Below, one piece after another: positions 1 through 14,056 of a stretch of 64,000 bases of DNA. The position numbers and the translations under genes were made by a program. The stretch lies in contig NW_027555022.1 in assembly GCF_964656455.1 (NCBI RefSeq), forward strand, positions 1-64,000. The letters are read 5' to 3'. The notes under the pieces are model-generated. The model was not told the origin of the DNA and made no database searches. It worked only from the letters and a program-made list of their open reading frames with translations. Numbering within the stretch: the first letter of the stretch is position 1; each line of letters starts with the position of its first letter. Source of the DNA: Halichoerus grypus. Its lineage: Eukaryota > Chordata > Mammalia > Carnivora > Phocidae.

Positions 1-445
1 TTTCTCAAGTAGTTATTTAAATTCCAGTTAACTAACAGTGTAATATTAGTTTCAGGTATAGAGGTTAGTGATTCATCACTTACATACAACACCCAGCACT
101 CATCACAACAAGTGCCCTCCTTAATCCCCATCACCCATTTAAGCCATCCCCCACCCACCTCCCCCCAGCAACCCTCAGTTTGTTCTCTATAGTTAGGAGA
201 TTGTTTTATGGTTTGCCTCTCTCTCTTTCCTCCCTTATTTTCATCTGTTTTGTTTCTTAAATTCCACATATGAGTGAAATCATATGGTATTTGTCTTTGT
301 CTTATTTTACTTAGCCTAATACTCTCTAGTTCCATCCACACCATTGCAAATGGTAAGATTTCATTCTTTTTATGGCTGAGTAATATTCCATTGTATATAT
401 ACACCACTTCTTCTTTATTCATTCATCAGTTGATGGACATTTGGG
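1..445 (-). mobile_element. L1 3' end fragment, antisense
   Basis: This is the 3' part of a carnivore LINE-1 read on the - strand. It has the characteristic antisense L1 tail phrases (stretch on cccatcacccattt, 'ttgttctctatagttaggag', and the 'tgagtaatattccattgtatatatacacc' ORF2 end). The homology stops near 445, after 'cagttgatggacatttggg', so the copy is 5'-truncated and cut by the window edge. Related antisense tails recur at 9.6, 20.6 and 45.3 kb. Confidence 0.8.
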
Positions 446-1289
446 GAGCAACAGGCACCTTACTCTTAAGGAAGCACTCACTTTCAGGGTTGGCACTTGA
501 GTGACTGTAGGAGTGGGTGCCTCCTTAAATTTTGTGCCCTGGACACCACAGTTGCACTAGTCCTGGTCCTGCTGATCTAGTGGGAGAACTGCTTCAGCAA
601 TGCTGAATAGAAACAGTAGGGGTGTCTATCATCCAAGAAACTCTGTCTCCCAAAAAGGATAGAAAATACTGGAAGTTGAGTCTCTTCCCTACCTGAAAAA
701 AATGGGCTGGCTAGAAAGAGATAAAAAGCAGCTCCCAGTCAATAGACTAGTGCTCAGGTTAGCCTCCCCATTAGGATAGTCGACTTCAGAAAGTTTATGG
801 GAGTTAGGTCAGATCACACAACTGGTTAGTGACCTTACTGGGCCTATAGCCAGTCTTTTGTAGCCTGTTCACCATGTAATGATTGGCTCTTTTGCTGATC
901 TTACTCTCATGACCCTCTTGAGAAAAGAGAGAAGAACTAGACTTGGTGATATCAACACGGATAACTAGAACAAGCCTTGTAATAAGGCTAATTTAAGAAC
1001 TGTGTAAAGGTATGCATACTCAATGTACCAGCTAGCCCTTGGGCTTTCAATAGCTGGGAAGCCTTTATTGCTTAGAGGATGATGAGATTCTGTTTCAGAC
1101 TCTTCTGACAGATTGGACCCCAGAGTAGCTCTGGTCACATGAATGTCCAATCAATAGACAGCTATTGAGAACAACTATCACATTCTTTGTTCTGGGGCAG
1201 AAGACTCTCTGGGCATATTTATACATATATATTTGTATAAAATATAAATAAATATATTTAAATATATTTAAAATATATTTGTTTATATT
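446..1289. other. Intergenic, nothing recognised
   Basis: No gene or family-level repeat is recognised here. ORFs are short and unconvincing. The last ~80 bases are A/T-rich (tandem-like aaatatattta). Confidence 0.5.
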
Positions 1290-1491
1290 TTTAAAGATTT
1301 CTTATTTATTTATTTTTTATTTGACAGAGAGAGAGCACAGTCAGGGGGAGTGGCAGGCAGAGGCAGAGGCAGGGGGGGAAGCAAGCTCCCCGCTCAGCAG
1401 GGAGCCCAATGCGGGGCTCGATCCCAGGATCCCGGGATCACTATCCCAGCCGAAGGCAGATGCTCAACCATCTGAGCCACCCAGGCGCCCT
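1290..1491 (-). mobile_element. Can-SINE (tRNA-derived), antisense
   Basis: Antisense Can-SINE: it starts with ttttaaagatttcttatttatt, has a gacagagagagagcac body, and ends with gagccaccCAGGCGCCC, the reverse complement of the tRNA-like head. Confidence 0.9.
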
Positions 1492-1579
1492 AAAATATAT
1501 TTAAAGAAAGAAAGACCCCTAGAGAGTGAAAAGTAATTAAAGATTAGATCAGTAACCAATTCTAGAAGTAGATTCAGAC

Positions 1580-1724
1580 CTGGGCACCTCGGTGGCTCAG
1601 TTGGTTAAGCGTCTGACACTTGAGCTTGGCTCAGGTCTCAATCTCATGGTTGTGAGTTCAAGCCCCACGCTGGGGTCCGTGAGAGCGTGGACCCTACTTA
1701 AAAAAAAAAAAAAAAAAAAAAAAA
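1580..1724 (+). mobile_element. Can-SINE, short form with long poly(A)
   Basis: It begins tgggcacctcggtggctcagttgg and runs through the tRNA-like box B region (gagttcaagcccc) to a run of about 24 A. The CT-rich middle part of full-length copies is absent. Confidence 0.85.
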
Positions 1725-1889
1725 GAAGTAGAATCAAACCATGGGGGTTTATAACACCCTCCCTTCTTCGGCTACACCAAAATATTTGGTATTGGGGGCC
1801 CTGCTAGATTCACATACCATCTTAGTTACAGCATGCAGCAGGTTTTGTAGGAGAAACACTGCAAACCCATAACTCAAGACAAACATTTT

Positions 1890-3008
1890 GTCCCTTTAAA
1901 TTGTCACCATCTCTCCCGGGGCTCTGTGCTCTGAGAGGCTCGGAGACTTCCTCCCTGCACTGGGAGGAACAGCCTTCTGCACGCATAACTGAAGGGAAAA
2001 TACTAGGTCAGGGGCTTCTAGAGTCACCACTGCTGTGGGAAAGGTGAGCCCACAGGGGAAGGGGGCCGCCGGAGCTGTGGGAGCTGTGACCCACCAGCAG
2101 GAACATGGTTCTGAGAGTGTTTACTGCCTGAACACCTACATTCCACCCAACACCATGCAGGTGAACAAGAGGCAGAGCAGTCAGATCTCGCCTCCAGGCG
2201 TTTAAAGATGTGCTGAGTTTCAAATTGAGTAAGCTCAGAGGAAGTTCTACAAGCATCATCTCCTGCTGGGAAGGCACACACACCTGGTTAGTGGCAAAAC
2301 CTGTTCCTTCCACATTCTCTTAATACAGTAAGAGCAGTGGGTGCTAGAAGCCCTTCCAGGAAGAGAATACAGTTTAAAAGGCATTAAAGATTGTCCAAAT
2401 GACATACTCAGCAAAAGCAAAAGATATTTCTATGGACCATAAATAATCTAACCTCAGAGCAAGTTACAATGTGGCAAATCTAGATTCATATGAATTTACT
2501 CCCACCCCCATACTCTTTCTCCTCACTGCCCACAGTAGGGGGACCTCTGGAGACATCTGAGCTTAGGAACTTGGTCTCCAGCCCCTTTAAGGGGTCTTCT
2601 GCTCCCCAAGTCAAACTTCCCCCTCCCAGCTGCAAGGAAACCTCAATTTCCTCGTCTGTGCAATGCAAGAGTTTGAATAAATAACTGGTTTCCACACTCT
2701 GGTTGGTGAGTGATTACATCAGCCACATCAGATCAAGAATCAGAATCTCTGAAGACGGTCCCCCAAAATGTGTACTTTTAAAAACACTCAAGTAATTCTG
2801 AAAAGCAGCAAGTTTGGGAGACACTCAACTAGATGAACTTTGAGGACTAGGAGTGTTACAAATATGAATTCTGTATGTATTATACACCTTAACAGTTGAT
2901 GCCATTTGTTACCCCAGATGTCAGCTGGGGCTTAGTTCCCACTTAAAAACTAGGTAAAAACATATCAACACCCTTTTTAAACTATATGGAAAATTCTAAT
3001 GACCTACT
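1890..3008 (+). repeat. Outer (diverged) part of left arm of inverted duplication
   Basis: Read forward, this stretch is collinear with the reverse complement of 31001-32169. Matching anchors are tccctttaaattgtcacc (1891), ggaaaggtgagcccacaggg (2039), gagtttcaaattgagtaag (2215) against gactttcaaacaaagtaag, and agatatttct (2423). Identity by eye is roughly 75-85% with indels, far lower than in the adjoining inner arm. A MER5-like patch may lie at about 2705-2850 (agaatctctgaag). No gene is recognised here. Confidence 0.75.
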
Positions 3009-3489
3009 CAGGAGTTCTGTGAATATTCTATAGCACAGGCTCTCATTTCCAGCATGGACAAGGACTTCTGGCTTTAGCTAAATGCTTATTCTTTGCACTG
3101 AATCTTCTGGCTGTTTCTTCACTTCTGCTCTGGGGTCAGTTATGGGAGTTTGCTGATTTGTATGCACAAGATCACTCATCACCTAAGGCCTGTGGGGTGA
3201 CCTTTACTGAGGGCTTTGGAGGGGTGGCAGGGGTGTTACTGCAGAAACACAAAACACTTTGGACTGAGTACCAGGCACACCTGTCACCTGAGTCCTCTGG
3301 CCAGACACAAGTTATCCAGCAGCCCCTCCCTCTGCGTTTCCTCATGCGGTGCCCATGGGACAGAACACGGTCACGCACAGTCAGCAGGTGTCGCCATGAA
3401 GAGGTAGACATGAAGTGGATGGTGAGGCACAGACAGGACTCAGACACGTGGGAGAGAATCAGTGGTCAGAGGAGCAAGCACACAGGTGG

Positions 3490-3640
3490 GAAAGGAAAGG
3501 TGCTGAAACCCGCTCTCTGCGGGGCAGCTGACCGAGTAGGGGGCGAGCGGGAAACGGGGCTGGGGAGGCGGACGGAGGACGGGCTGCGCGCCTGTGTCCT
3601 GGCTCTCAGGTGCTCAGACAAACGTCAGCACGAAGAGTTT
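3490..3640 (+). promoter_or_regulatory. Candidate GIMAP1 promoter / first-exon region
   Basis: This is a local CpG- and G-rich patch (gggggcgagcgggaaacggggc, gaggcggacggaggacggg) about 0.75 kb upstream of the first GIMAP1 coding exon, in otherwise AT-balanced sequence. GIMAP genes usually have a non-coding first exon, so this is a sensible place for it, but I see no TATA box and only a weak donor (ctcag/gtgctc). The same patch is present in the other arm. Confidence 0.3.
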
Positions 3641-4279
3641 CACTGTAGTAAACCATGTCGGCATTGGGTATAATAACTTACTCTGAGAGGCCTCAGATTT
3701 GGGGCAAGACCATCAGGAGCTGGAGGGCAGTGGCCCGTCTCCCCAGGCACACAGATCAAACTTGGACAAATGACACAAGCCCAGTTATTCGGTTTTCTGA
3801 GAGCAGATCACAGGCTCTTCAGATCAGCTCGGCAGGGATGTTTTCTTTCCAATTTCCAAAAACAAAATGCAAACTCTCTTCTTGTTTTTGCCCCAGGCCA
3901 ACTGCCCTAAGGTGGTTCCTAAGTCACTGAGCAAATTTTCGGATTCTCAGGGTTTTCCGGTCTCCCCTGGCTGTGGAACCTCCTGGGAAAACTCAGAGCC
4001 TACAGCTCACGTCACTGACACAGAACCACCTAGGAAAACATTAGCATCTAAAGCTCACCTCTGACACAGAGGACCTGCTATCATCTGCCCTCTGCTTTTT
4101 GCATTCGGGGTCCCTGAAAAGTCACCAAATGTTCTCCCGGTATCGTTCCAACGCCAGCCAGGTCCTTCCAGGGTTCTTCCCTATATGCTGATGTCAGGGG
4201 AAGGCAGGAGCCTGGACCTTTTCACTGGCGTGCCACCAGCCTTTTGGACCTTGCCTGACCCACATAGGTAGTTATACCT

Positions 4280-4318
4280 ATTTGATGAATGAATGAATGA
4301 ATGAATGAATGAATGAAC
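4280..4318 (+). repeat. (GAAT)n microsatellite
   Basis: About eight copies of gaat/tgaa, ending ~24 bases before the exon acceptor of GIMAP1. The right arm has the mirror tract at 29691-29724. Its nearness to the polypyrimidine tract could affect splice-site context. Confidence 0.9.
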
Positions 4319-4346
4319 AAATTGTGTTTGGGGCTCTTTCAGGCAA

Positions 4347-6310
<1,964 letters not shown>

Positions 6311-6439
6311 CGCCGCTCGTGCGGTGTGCCTGCGGGGCCCACAGGCTCTTCTTTCCTCCTTCCCTGGCGGGGATTGGCCAGGCAGCGTCCCGCCAGGGCC
6401 GGGCTCCCGCAAAACCTTCCCCTGGGACGTGGCCCTCCC

Positions 6440-8127
6440 AGGAGCCGCCCTTCCAAGGACTGGGAGCCTGGCCGGAAAGACACCAAGTACTTGGCGCTGA
6501 GGCGGAGGGAAAGCTCTTTCCCGCATACTCAGCTCCCAGCCACCACACCTCCTACGACCAGCCCCTTGGCCGCTGAGTTTTCAACATATGAAACAGACTG
6601 GGGGCACACCAACTGACCGAAGCACACACGACCCTCCCTACTCCCTGTCTAGTTCTTACATACGGCTACATGTCCGCCTTCGGGGTCCTTCTGGCTTTTA
6701 TTCCCTGTGAAAGAGATGTCAGGTTCATGCATGTTAATGTTTACTTCTATTAATCAGTCTATTTACTTTACAATAATTTACTGCCAAAAAGACAAATGGA
6801 ACTATACTGAAAATAATATTTCCCAATTTTCTAGGAGTGATTGCGGTTCCTGTCTCACCAAAGTGAAGTACAAATTTGGGTAATGTCTTCAATGTGGTTA
6901 TTGATCTGGACTTTTATGCAAAAAAACAAAACAAAACGAAACAAAACAAAAAAACCCAGGCTCTTCTCAGGCAATGGAGAGGAGAGGGAGCTGCAGGCCC
7001 CCGCGCACAAGGCCTCAGAGCACCTGAAATTAGGAGGGTATGCTGGTCCTGTAGAGTTTTGTGGGGGTGGGCCAGCCCAGGAAAGTGCTTGTAGGCCACA
7101 TCATTAGAAATCAGATGCCATCCTTGGGTTGTGTCACCAACTGATAGGATTTCCTTATTTCTATTTCAGAATGTGACAAAACACTTTAGAGGAAGTCCTT
7201 CTCTTTAAATCAGCCAAGCTCTAGTCCAGATTGGACGCCAGAGGAGACACCTCCTCACCTGGCCCAGGGTTCAGGGCTGGGGAAAGAAGGAGGTTGTGAG
7301 AGGGGCCCTAGAGCCATCCCAGCTCCACCTGGAGAAGCAGGGGCCTACACACCTGTGCTCAGATGCCCCCGGTTAATGGGGTAGCAGGATAGACGTCGGG
7401 GTGAGCTGCGGTCATGGGGCCTCAGGCCCCTGTGGCAGTGAGCTGGGCTCTATGACGCGTGGCTGGGCAAAATTCTATTAGTGATCCCCCTCTTTAGCAT
7501 CCTCAGCAGCCCCGCCAGGTTCACACAGGGGCTCTGAGCTAGGGATTCAAACAAGCTCTAACAAGATGAAGGAGCAACTTGGCAACCCAAGGGGCAGCAG
7601 GGAAGGGGCTGGGGTTGAGGGGAGGGCCGGCATCCCCAGCTTGGCCTTCCGGGGCCGCGTGTGCATGAGCTCCCACCATTGGCCAAGGCTGCTGCCCCTC
7701 TTGATAGGGGGTTCCCAATACGGAATATTTGCTTTCTTCAAAGCCAGCAGGAGAAACTCTTGCTTTTCAAACTTTTTTGATTAGGTCAGGCCCACCTGGT
7801 ATAATCCCCCTTTGACTAACCTAAAACCAGCATTTAGGGACCTTAATTCCATGGCAGAGTCCCTTCACCTTTGCCATGGGAAGTGGCCTCCATCCTATTC
7901 ACAGGTCTGCCCATGCTCAAGGGAAGGGGATAGTCCAGGGCATGTACACCAGGAACAAAGGGAGCCTGGGGCCCATCTTAGAATTCTGTCTACCACAACC
8001 ATATAGATAGGTTAAAAGTCAAAGGATGGGTAAAGAAATACCATGAAAACACTAATGAAAAGAAAGCTGAATCACTATATTAATAGAAAAATAGGTTACA
8101 AACAAGGAATATTATCAAAGAAAAGCA
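6440..8127. other. GIMAP1 3' flank, nothing further recognised
   Basis: This is unique sequence beyond the inner break of the left arm. The first part would be the 3' UTR of the left GIMAP1, but no canonical AATAAA is seen in the first several hundred bases. An A-rich aaaacaaaacaaaacg tract lies at about 6918-6955. No gene is recognised. Confidence 0.5.
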
Positions 8128-8334
8128 CGCCTGGCTGGCTCAGTCAGTTAAGCAACTGACTCTTAGTTTCAGCTCAGGTCGTGATCTCAGCGTTGTGAGA
8201 TGGAGCCCCACATTGGGCTCTGACTCAGCATGAAATCTGCTTGAGATTCTCTCTCCCTCTGCCCCACTTGCTCATTATCTGTCTCTCTCTCTCTCTCATA
8301 AATAAATAAATTTTTCTTTAAGAAAAAGATACAG
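8128..8334 (+). mobile_element. Can-SINE, sense
   Basis: It has the head cgcctggctggctcagtcagttaagc, then gctcaggtcgtgatctc, a CT-rich middle and an aaataaataaatttttctttaag tail. Confidence 0.9.
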
Positions 8335-9240
8335 ACATTACAGAAAGATAAATATGTCAACTTACTAGGAAGACTTCATAATCCTAAAAATGTGTGCACC
8401 TAAAGCTTCTTCAAAATACGTGAAGCAAAATCTAAACAAATCAAAAGGATAGATAAATCCAAAAGTATACTTGGAGACTTTAACCTCCTTTCTTAGTATT
8501 CAGTAAAACACATAGACAGAAAATCAGTAAGAATACAGGAGGCATAAGGCTGGAGACTTTCCCCTTAAGGTCAGGAAAAGGCCAGGATGTCCACCCTGAT
8601 CACTCCAGTTCAACATCCCATTGGACATCCAGCCAGTGAAATGAGGCAAGGAAAACAACAACAACAACAACAACCAAAAACCCAAGTCATAAAAAGTGGA
8701 AAGGAAATAATAAAGCTCTCTTTATTCAGAGATGACATGATTATCTATGCAGAAAATCCCAAAAAGGGAAAAAATATTCCAGAACTAATAAATTAGCTTA
8801 GCAAGGTAGGAGAATGCAAGGTCAACATGCAAGGATCGATTATTAGCAATGAACCATTGGAAATTGGAATTAAATCATCAGTACTCTTATAATAGCATTA
8901 AAAACCATGAACTACTCTGGGATAAATCTAAGATTTTAATGCTGAAAACTACAAATGTTGATGCAAAAAATCAAAGAAGACCTAAATAAATGGAGAGATA
9001 GCCTATGTTTGTAGATCAGAAAATTCAATATTATTAAGATGTCAATCCTCTCCTAATTTCATCAACAGAGCAACGCAATCTCAGTCAAAATCCGAGTGGG
9101 ATTTTTGGTAGATATTCACAAGCTTCTTCTAAAATTTATACAAAAAAACAAAGAACTAAAACTATTTTGAACAAGAAAAAGTTGGAGGATTCACACTCCC
9201 TGATTGCAAGATTTACTATAATCTACGCTCCTCATAACTG
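8335..9240 (+). mobile_element. L1 ORF2 fragment, sense, internally deleted
   Basis: The first part resembles the ORF2 endonuclease region (cttggagactttaacctcc). It jumps near 8540 to the reverse-transcriptase region. A 69-codon open stretch at 8587-8796 reads RDDMIIYAENPKK, the L1 RT active-site block with the first Asp-flanking residue changed (family form ADDM). Several stops and an internal deletion show it is dead. Confidence 0.75.
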
Positions 9241-9640
9241 TGTGTAACAAATAGTATTGTCAGGGCCTCTGACTTGAGGAGTAGTCACAGTTCATCCATA
9301 GTGGGCTGCATCTGCTTGGCTGCACAGCGGGCTACAGTGTCCTTGTCTTCGCAATCTCTCGGAGGATCGCCTGTGATACACATCGCATTCTGGTTTCATG
9401 CCTGTTCAAAGATAGAACTGTTTTCTTTCTCTTCCATTTTAATGGGGAGGTTTTCCAAGTTGGCAGGAGATTGTTTTAAATTATATTCCCCCCAAAATCA
9501 CAGACAATGATGATTAGGTGACTCTAAGCCTACCTTCCAATATGAACAGAAAGGAATCTGGAGATTCTCTAGGACAAGACTGGTCCCTGCCTAAGCACGT
9601 GTTGTGTTCTGGATCTTGCTTTGCAACGTAACTGGTTTTT
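9241..9640. other. Intergenic, nothing recognised
   Basis: No gene or named repeat is recognised between the two L1 fragments. Confidence 0.4.
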
Positions 9641-10212
9641 GCTTATTTGTTTAATTCTAATTCCAGTGTAGTTAACATACAGTGCTATGTGAGTTTCAGG
9701 TGTTCAATATAGTGATTGAACAGTTCTAAGCGTTACTCACTGCTCATCGCGATAAATGTACTCTGAATCCCCATGACCTATTTCACCCACTCTCCACCCA
9801 CCTCCCCTCTGGTAACCATCAGTTTGTTCTCTATGGTTAAGAGTCTGTTTCTTGGGTTATCTCTTTGTTTTCTTTGTTCATTTGTTTCCTTCCTTAAATT
9901 CCACATATGAGTGAAATCATAGGGTATTTGTCTTTCTCTGACTTATCTCATTTGCCTTACACCCTTTACATCCGTCCAGGTTGCAAATGGCAAGATTTTG
10001 TTTTTATGGCTAAATAATGATCCATTGCATATATACCAGATCTTCTTCACCCATTCATCTATTGCTTCTGTAGTGTGGCTCTTGTAAATGGTGCTGCAAA
10101 TAGAGTAGGTTGTCTTTCAGTTTTGTGGATTGTTTCCTTTGCTGTGCAGAAGCTTTGTATTTTGCTGTGGCCCCAACAGCTCCCTATGGCAAGAGAAACA
10201 AACGCAAAGTAA
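9641..10212 (-). mobile_element. L1 3' end, antisense, truncated
   Basis: It holds the antisense L1 tail (aattctaattccagtgtagttaacatac, ccatcagtttgttctctatgg) and continues into the ORF2 end. A short piece of more internal ORF2 follows at about 10100-10200 (gattgtttcctttgctgtgcag), so part of the element is deleted between them. Confidence 0.8.
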
Positions 10213-10759
10213 TTGTTTTCTATTCACAACTGTAGCCTTAACTGTGCGATCAGTAGACAAAAAGAAGAGCCACAGCCTCCCAACCCTCCCCGCCCCACCC
10301 ACCCCCACCGCCAATAAATGGGCCCAGGAGCTCCAGACCCCTAAAGCCCCTTAGGGCTGGTTCGTCAGAGGACAGAGAAGGGGCAGCCAGCACAACGGGT
10401 CTGGCACGTCCTTCAAATCCCGTGCTTAGAGCTGTTCTTTCAGCCCCTCTGTGGACCAGCACAGCCTTTCTGTCCCTGGTAGGCAGGAGTATTCTAGAAA
10501 CAGAGCCTTGACCAGGGGTCTGGGGACTCCCGCGGAGCAGGTGCTCCTGCCACAGGGGCTGAGGGGAGTGGCTGGCGCCCCACTAGGTCATGGGAGCGTT
10601 TCTTAACCTGGGGGGGGTCCATCACCGCCTTCAGAGCCTCTACCTCCACGTTCTGCTTATTTCAAGGAGTCCTAAAAAGGAAATGGGAGGAAGCATGGCG
10701 ACCCTGGCAGGCTGGGGCAGGAGTTGACCCCTTAAGGGAGCCACATGCCCGTTGCTCCC
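10213..10759. other. Intergenic, nothing recognised
   Basis: GC content rises toward the island at 10.8 kb. No gene is recognised. Confidence 0.4.
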
Positions 10760-11190
10760 TGCTCTCCCGGTGCTGAGGGCAGCAGTTCCACCGCGGACCC
10801 CGGGGGTCTGTCCTGGTCGGAGTGGGGGGCCGTGCTCCCTAAGCCCCTTTGCCTTCTGGCCCCCAGGCCCAGCCCTGGAACCTAAGGCTTCACTCGCAGC
10901 TCCTCCCCAGCCGCACCCCCACCCCCGCTTCCTGCTGCGCCCTCGCCGCCTGGAGAGCAGCCCCGAGAACCTGCAGCCGCCACGAGAGCCGCCCGCCCGC
11001 CCGCGCCCCAGAGCCGCCTGCGCCCCGAGAGCCGCGGGGAGAGCCGCCCGCTCCCCACCGCCCAGAGCTGCCTGCGCCCTGAGAGCAGCCTGGGGAGCCG
11101 CCGTCCAGCACGGAGCCCGCAGCGCTGCGCCTGGTAAGGGGAACCCGGTGCGGGTCCCAGCATCTTTGGGGGTCTGAGGGCCCCGGGTCT
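10760..11190 (+). promoter_or_regulatory. CpG-rich island with candidate non-coding first exon of GIMAP5
   Basis: A GC-rich, CpG-containing block includes a degenerate tandem array (units like gagagccgcccgc and agagctgcctgcgccc) at about 10980-11105. It ends with a strong splice donor, gcgcctg/gtaagg, with the exon end at 11133. It lies 4.2 kb upstream of the first GIMAP5 coding exon, on the same strand. GIMAP5 is known to have an untranslated first exon, so this is a plausible promoter/exon 1. It could also serve a GIMAP1-GIMAP5 read-through transcript. No transcript evidence is available here. Confidence 0.45.
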
Positions 11191-12209
11191 GGCCCCAGCT
11201 GGGGACTCTGCTGTGATCTCACCCAGGCTACCGCCCTTGTGGGTTCGCCCCTCAGTGGACCCGGCCGGTGATGGTCTGAGTGTCGTGCACAGTGGACTCG
11301 GGTGGCCGGGAAACAGGCTGGGAACCTCTCACCCTGTGCTCACAACCCAGCGATTTCATGACGGAGTCTTCTCCGTCCAAAAGGTCTGTCTGGGAGAAGA
11401 TGGATTCTCAGGGTTCCAAATGGCAAATATGGAATCATTATTTTCTCACCACCCATGAACCCAGCCTTTCAAAGGAGACTCCTCAGGGGGCGTTGTCTCA
11501 TGACTTTGATCTGGAAGCCATTCCATTCTCTCTCAAATCCCCCCGCCCCCCATTTCCTGTGACATGAGGAGGGACTCTATTCTAAGGCAAACAGACTATG
11601 CTCAGGACATATGGGAACAATCCTTTTGTCTGTTAACCCTTCCGTGAAAGACACATCACAACATCACAATGACTAAAGTACCCAACCAGTGTCACTCATA
11701 CCAGGAAATGTAGGGACTCGGCAGATGAGTGAAGGAGATACTTAAGAATAAGGCAGACAGGAAGTATTTTTATCCTTCTTAGAACAGCATTAGAGAGCCT
11801 GCTTTCTCAAGTTTGATAAAAATAAAAAATAAAATCAGGCTCATATAATTTAAAAATCAGAATGTACATTACGTTTCTTTGTCTTAAACTCTTACCTAAG
11901 CTAGATCCTCCTACTATCCCTGTCTGATGCCGTCATAATCTCTGCTTGCTCGCTGCTTGCCACTCTCTGGTGACACCTGGTCCCGTTTTGGAGGAGATGA
12001 GGCAGAATTGTCCTTTTGGAGGAGAAATCTGCCTCCATTCCCTGTTCTCTCACTTTGGCCTGCTCTGAGATTGACACATACGGCATTCCTTCAGCTACAG
12101 GTGCTTCCCCCAGTCTTTTCTGATGCTTTACCATCCTGTTACTATTTTGTCTACGACTCATTTATAGCTTTTCTGTCAATATCATTTCTGACTTGCCTCT
12201 GGACACGTT
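11191..12209. other. Putative GIMAP5 first intron, nothing recognised
   Basis: No gene or clear repeat is recognised. Open frames here are short and lack family similarity. Confidence 0.4.
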
Positions 12210-12413
12210 CTTTTTTAAGATTTTACTTATTTGTTTTGTTTTAGAGAGAGCATGCACCCAGGCAAGGGTGGGAGGATGAGGGAGAGAATCTCAAGCAGAC
12301 ACCGCACTGAGTACCAAGTCAGGCAAGGGACTTGATCTCAAGACCCTGAGATCGTGACCTGCGCCAAAATCAAGAGTCGGACCCTTAACCAACTGAGCCA
12401 CCCAGGCGGCCCT
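12210..12413 (-). mobile_element. Can-SINE, antisense
   Basis: It starts ttttttaagattttacttatttg, has a gagagagcatgcac body, and ends with actgagccacccaggcggcc. Confidence 0.9.
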
Positions 12414-13857
12414 GCACGCTTTCTTAATCTGTTAATATCTGCCTAAAAATCTGTCCCTCAGGGGGGAACGTATGTCTCCCCCTACAGTCTGACCACTCAG
12501 AAGATGGCTCAGGAGAACCACCTGGGCTGCATCTCAGCTAATGTAACCTGAGGTTCACTGGCATTTTGTGTCAGCCACATTGCTCCATTTGGGTCTCACT
12601 TAATCAAGTCAAAACATCAGATTGTTTTAAACTGAAATGCTTCAATTCAGAGCAACTCCTTCCCCCTGCAATTTTATTTTTGAATAATCTTTTAAAAAAA
12701 GAAGAAAAAACATGCACTCAAGGTTTTGCAATACAATTCTCTGTGTTGATTTTAAGGCAGGCTTCCAGCCTGTCAACATCAGTTTATGTCCTGACTGTGG
12801 GATGGTAACATTGTATGTGGTGTTCCAAAAGGCTTGTGGACCTGTTTAGAATAATCTCTTTTACTCCCTGTGGAATCAAGGAGAATATGCAGGCCAAGGA
12901 GCACCCCACCTTTTTTTAATCTTAGCTCTGTGGCAATCTGGTGACCTTGGGCAGGTCATTTGATGTCCAATTTCCTGATATGCAAATAGACATGTCAACA
13001 CCTATTTTGATCACATCACAGGGAATTTAGAAGGACAATTAGAATCATGGACAGGAAAGAACTTTGAAGGTTACAGATGGCTGCAGAGAGGATGCTTCCA
13101 ATGATGAAGCCCATTGTCAACATCCTCACCTCTATCATGGTCTTGATCACATGAATTGATTGATTCCAGCATATTTTCCGAGGTTCCCAAACCTCAGAAA
13201 ATGTCATCTAAAGTACAAAAGATGTCAGAGAATTTGAGCAGTTTTAGCAGAAGACGGATAATTGACCAGAGGCTAGGACAGCCCATGCAAAAGCGTGAGG
13301 AAAATGCTCTTCTCAGGGCTTAAGGAAAGGAGGGAGCGGGGGAAAGGAGGGAGAAGGAAAGGAAGAAAGGAAACAAAGGAAGGAAGTTGCCTTAATATAT
13401 TCTGATAACCTGGAAGTGGATGGTTTCCCCCAAGGAGGGCCAAAAAAATCCACTGCATGAATGGAAGAAGGAGCAAAAGTTATTTCATTATAACAGAAGC
13501 AACCCGAATAACAAACTATGAAAAACATTTTTGATTCAATGGTAATTAGTAAAATGCAAGTTTAAACCAATTCAGATGTCCTTACTTATGCCCTTAAGAG
13601 TAACAAAAAATTAAGTCTAATGTCACCAAGTTCAAGTGCAGGTTTGGGAATTCTCATCTGTGGCCGGCGCCAGTGGGAGTTCGCCCAACCATCCTGGGGT
13701 CATACTTGGCAATATCTAGTCAGGGGGCAGCTGTCTGTCCCAGGTAACTTGTTGCACGTGTGCGCCGGGGGACAGAGATGGGATTATTCTGCAGCATTGT
13801 TTGTAGACGCAAGCATGTTGTTTGAAACAGCTTAAACGTTTGCTAATAAATAATTGA
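12414..13857. other. Putative GIMAP5 intron, nothing recognised
   Basis: This is unique sequence apart from a purine-rich (gaaaggagggag)n stretch at about 13318-13385. No coding exon is recognised. Confidence 0.4.
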
Positions 13858-14056
13858 GGGGCACCTGGGTGGCTCAGTCCATTAAGCGTCCGACTCTTGA
13901 TTTCGGCTCAGGGCATGATCTCAGGGTTGTGGGATCGAGCCCCAGGTAGGGCTCCACACTCAGTGTGGAGTCTGCTTGAGATTCTCTCCCTCTGCCCCTC
14001 TCCCCACTCGTGCTCTCTCTAAATAAATAAATAAAATCTTTTCAAAAATTGATAAA
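13858..14056 (+). mobile_element. Can-SINE, sense
   Basis: A complete copy: ggggcacctgggtggctcagtcc head, gatcgagccccaggtaggg box B region, CT-rich middle, and aaataaataaataaaatc tail. Confidence 0.93.

Noticed and set aside
3158..3673. 171-codon frame preserved in both arms (also 30336-30851 on -)
   Set aside because: Preservation follows from recent homogenisation. About eight codons differ between arms with no sign of constraint, and no motif is present.
8587..8796. Reverse-transcriptase-like open frame as a gene
   Set aside because: Short scrap of a dead, deleted L1 with a changed active-site block.
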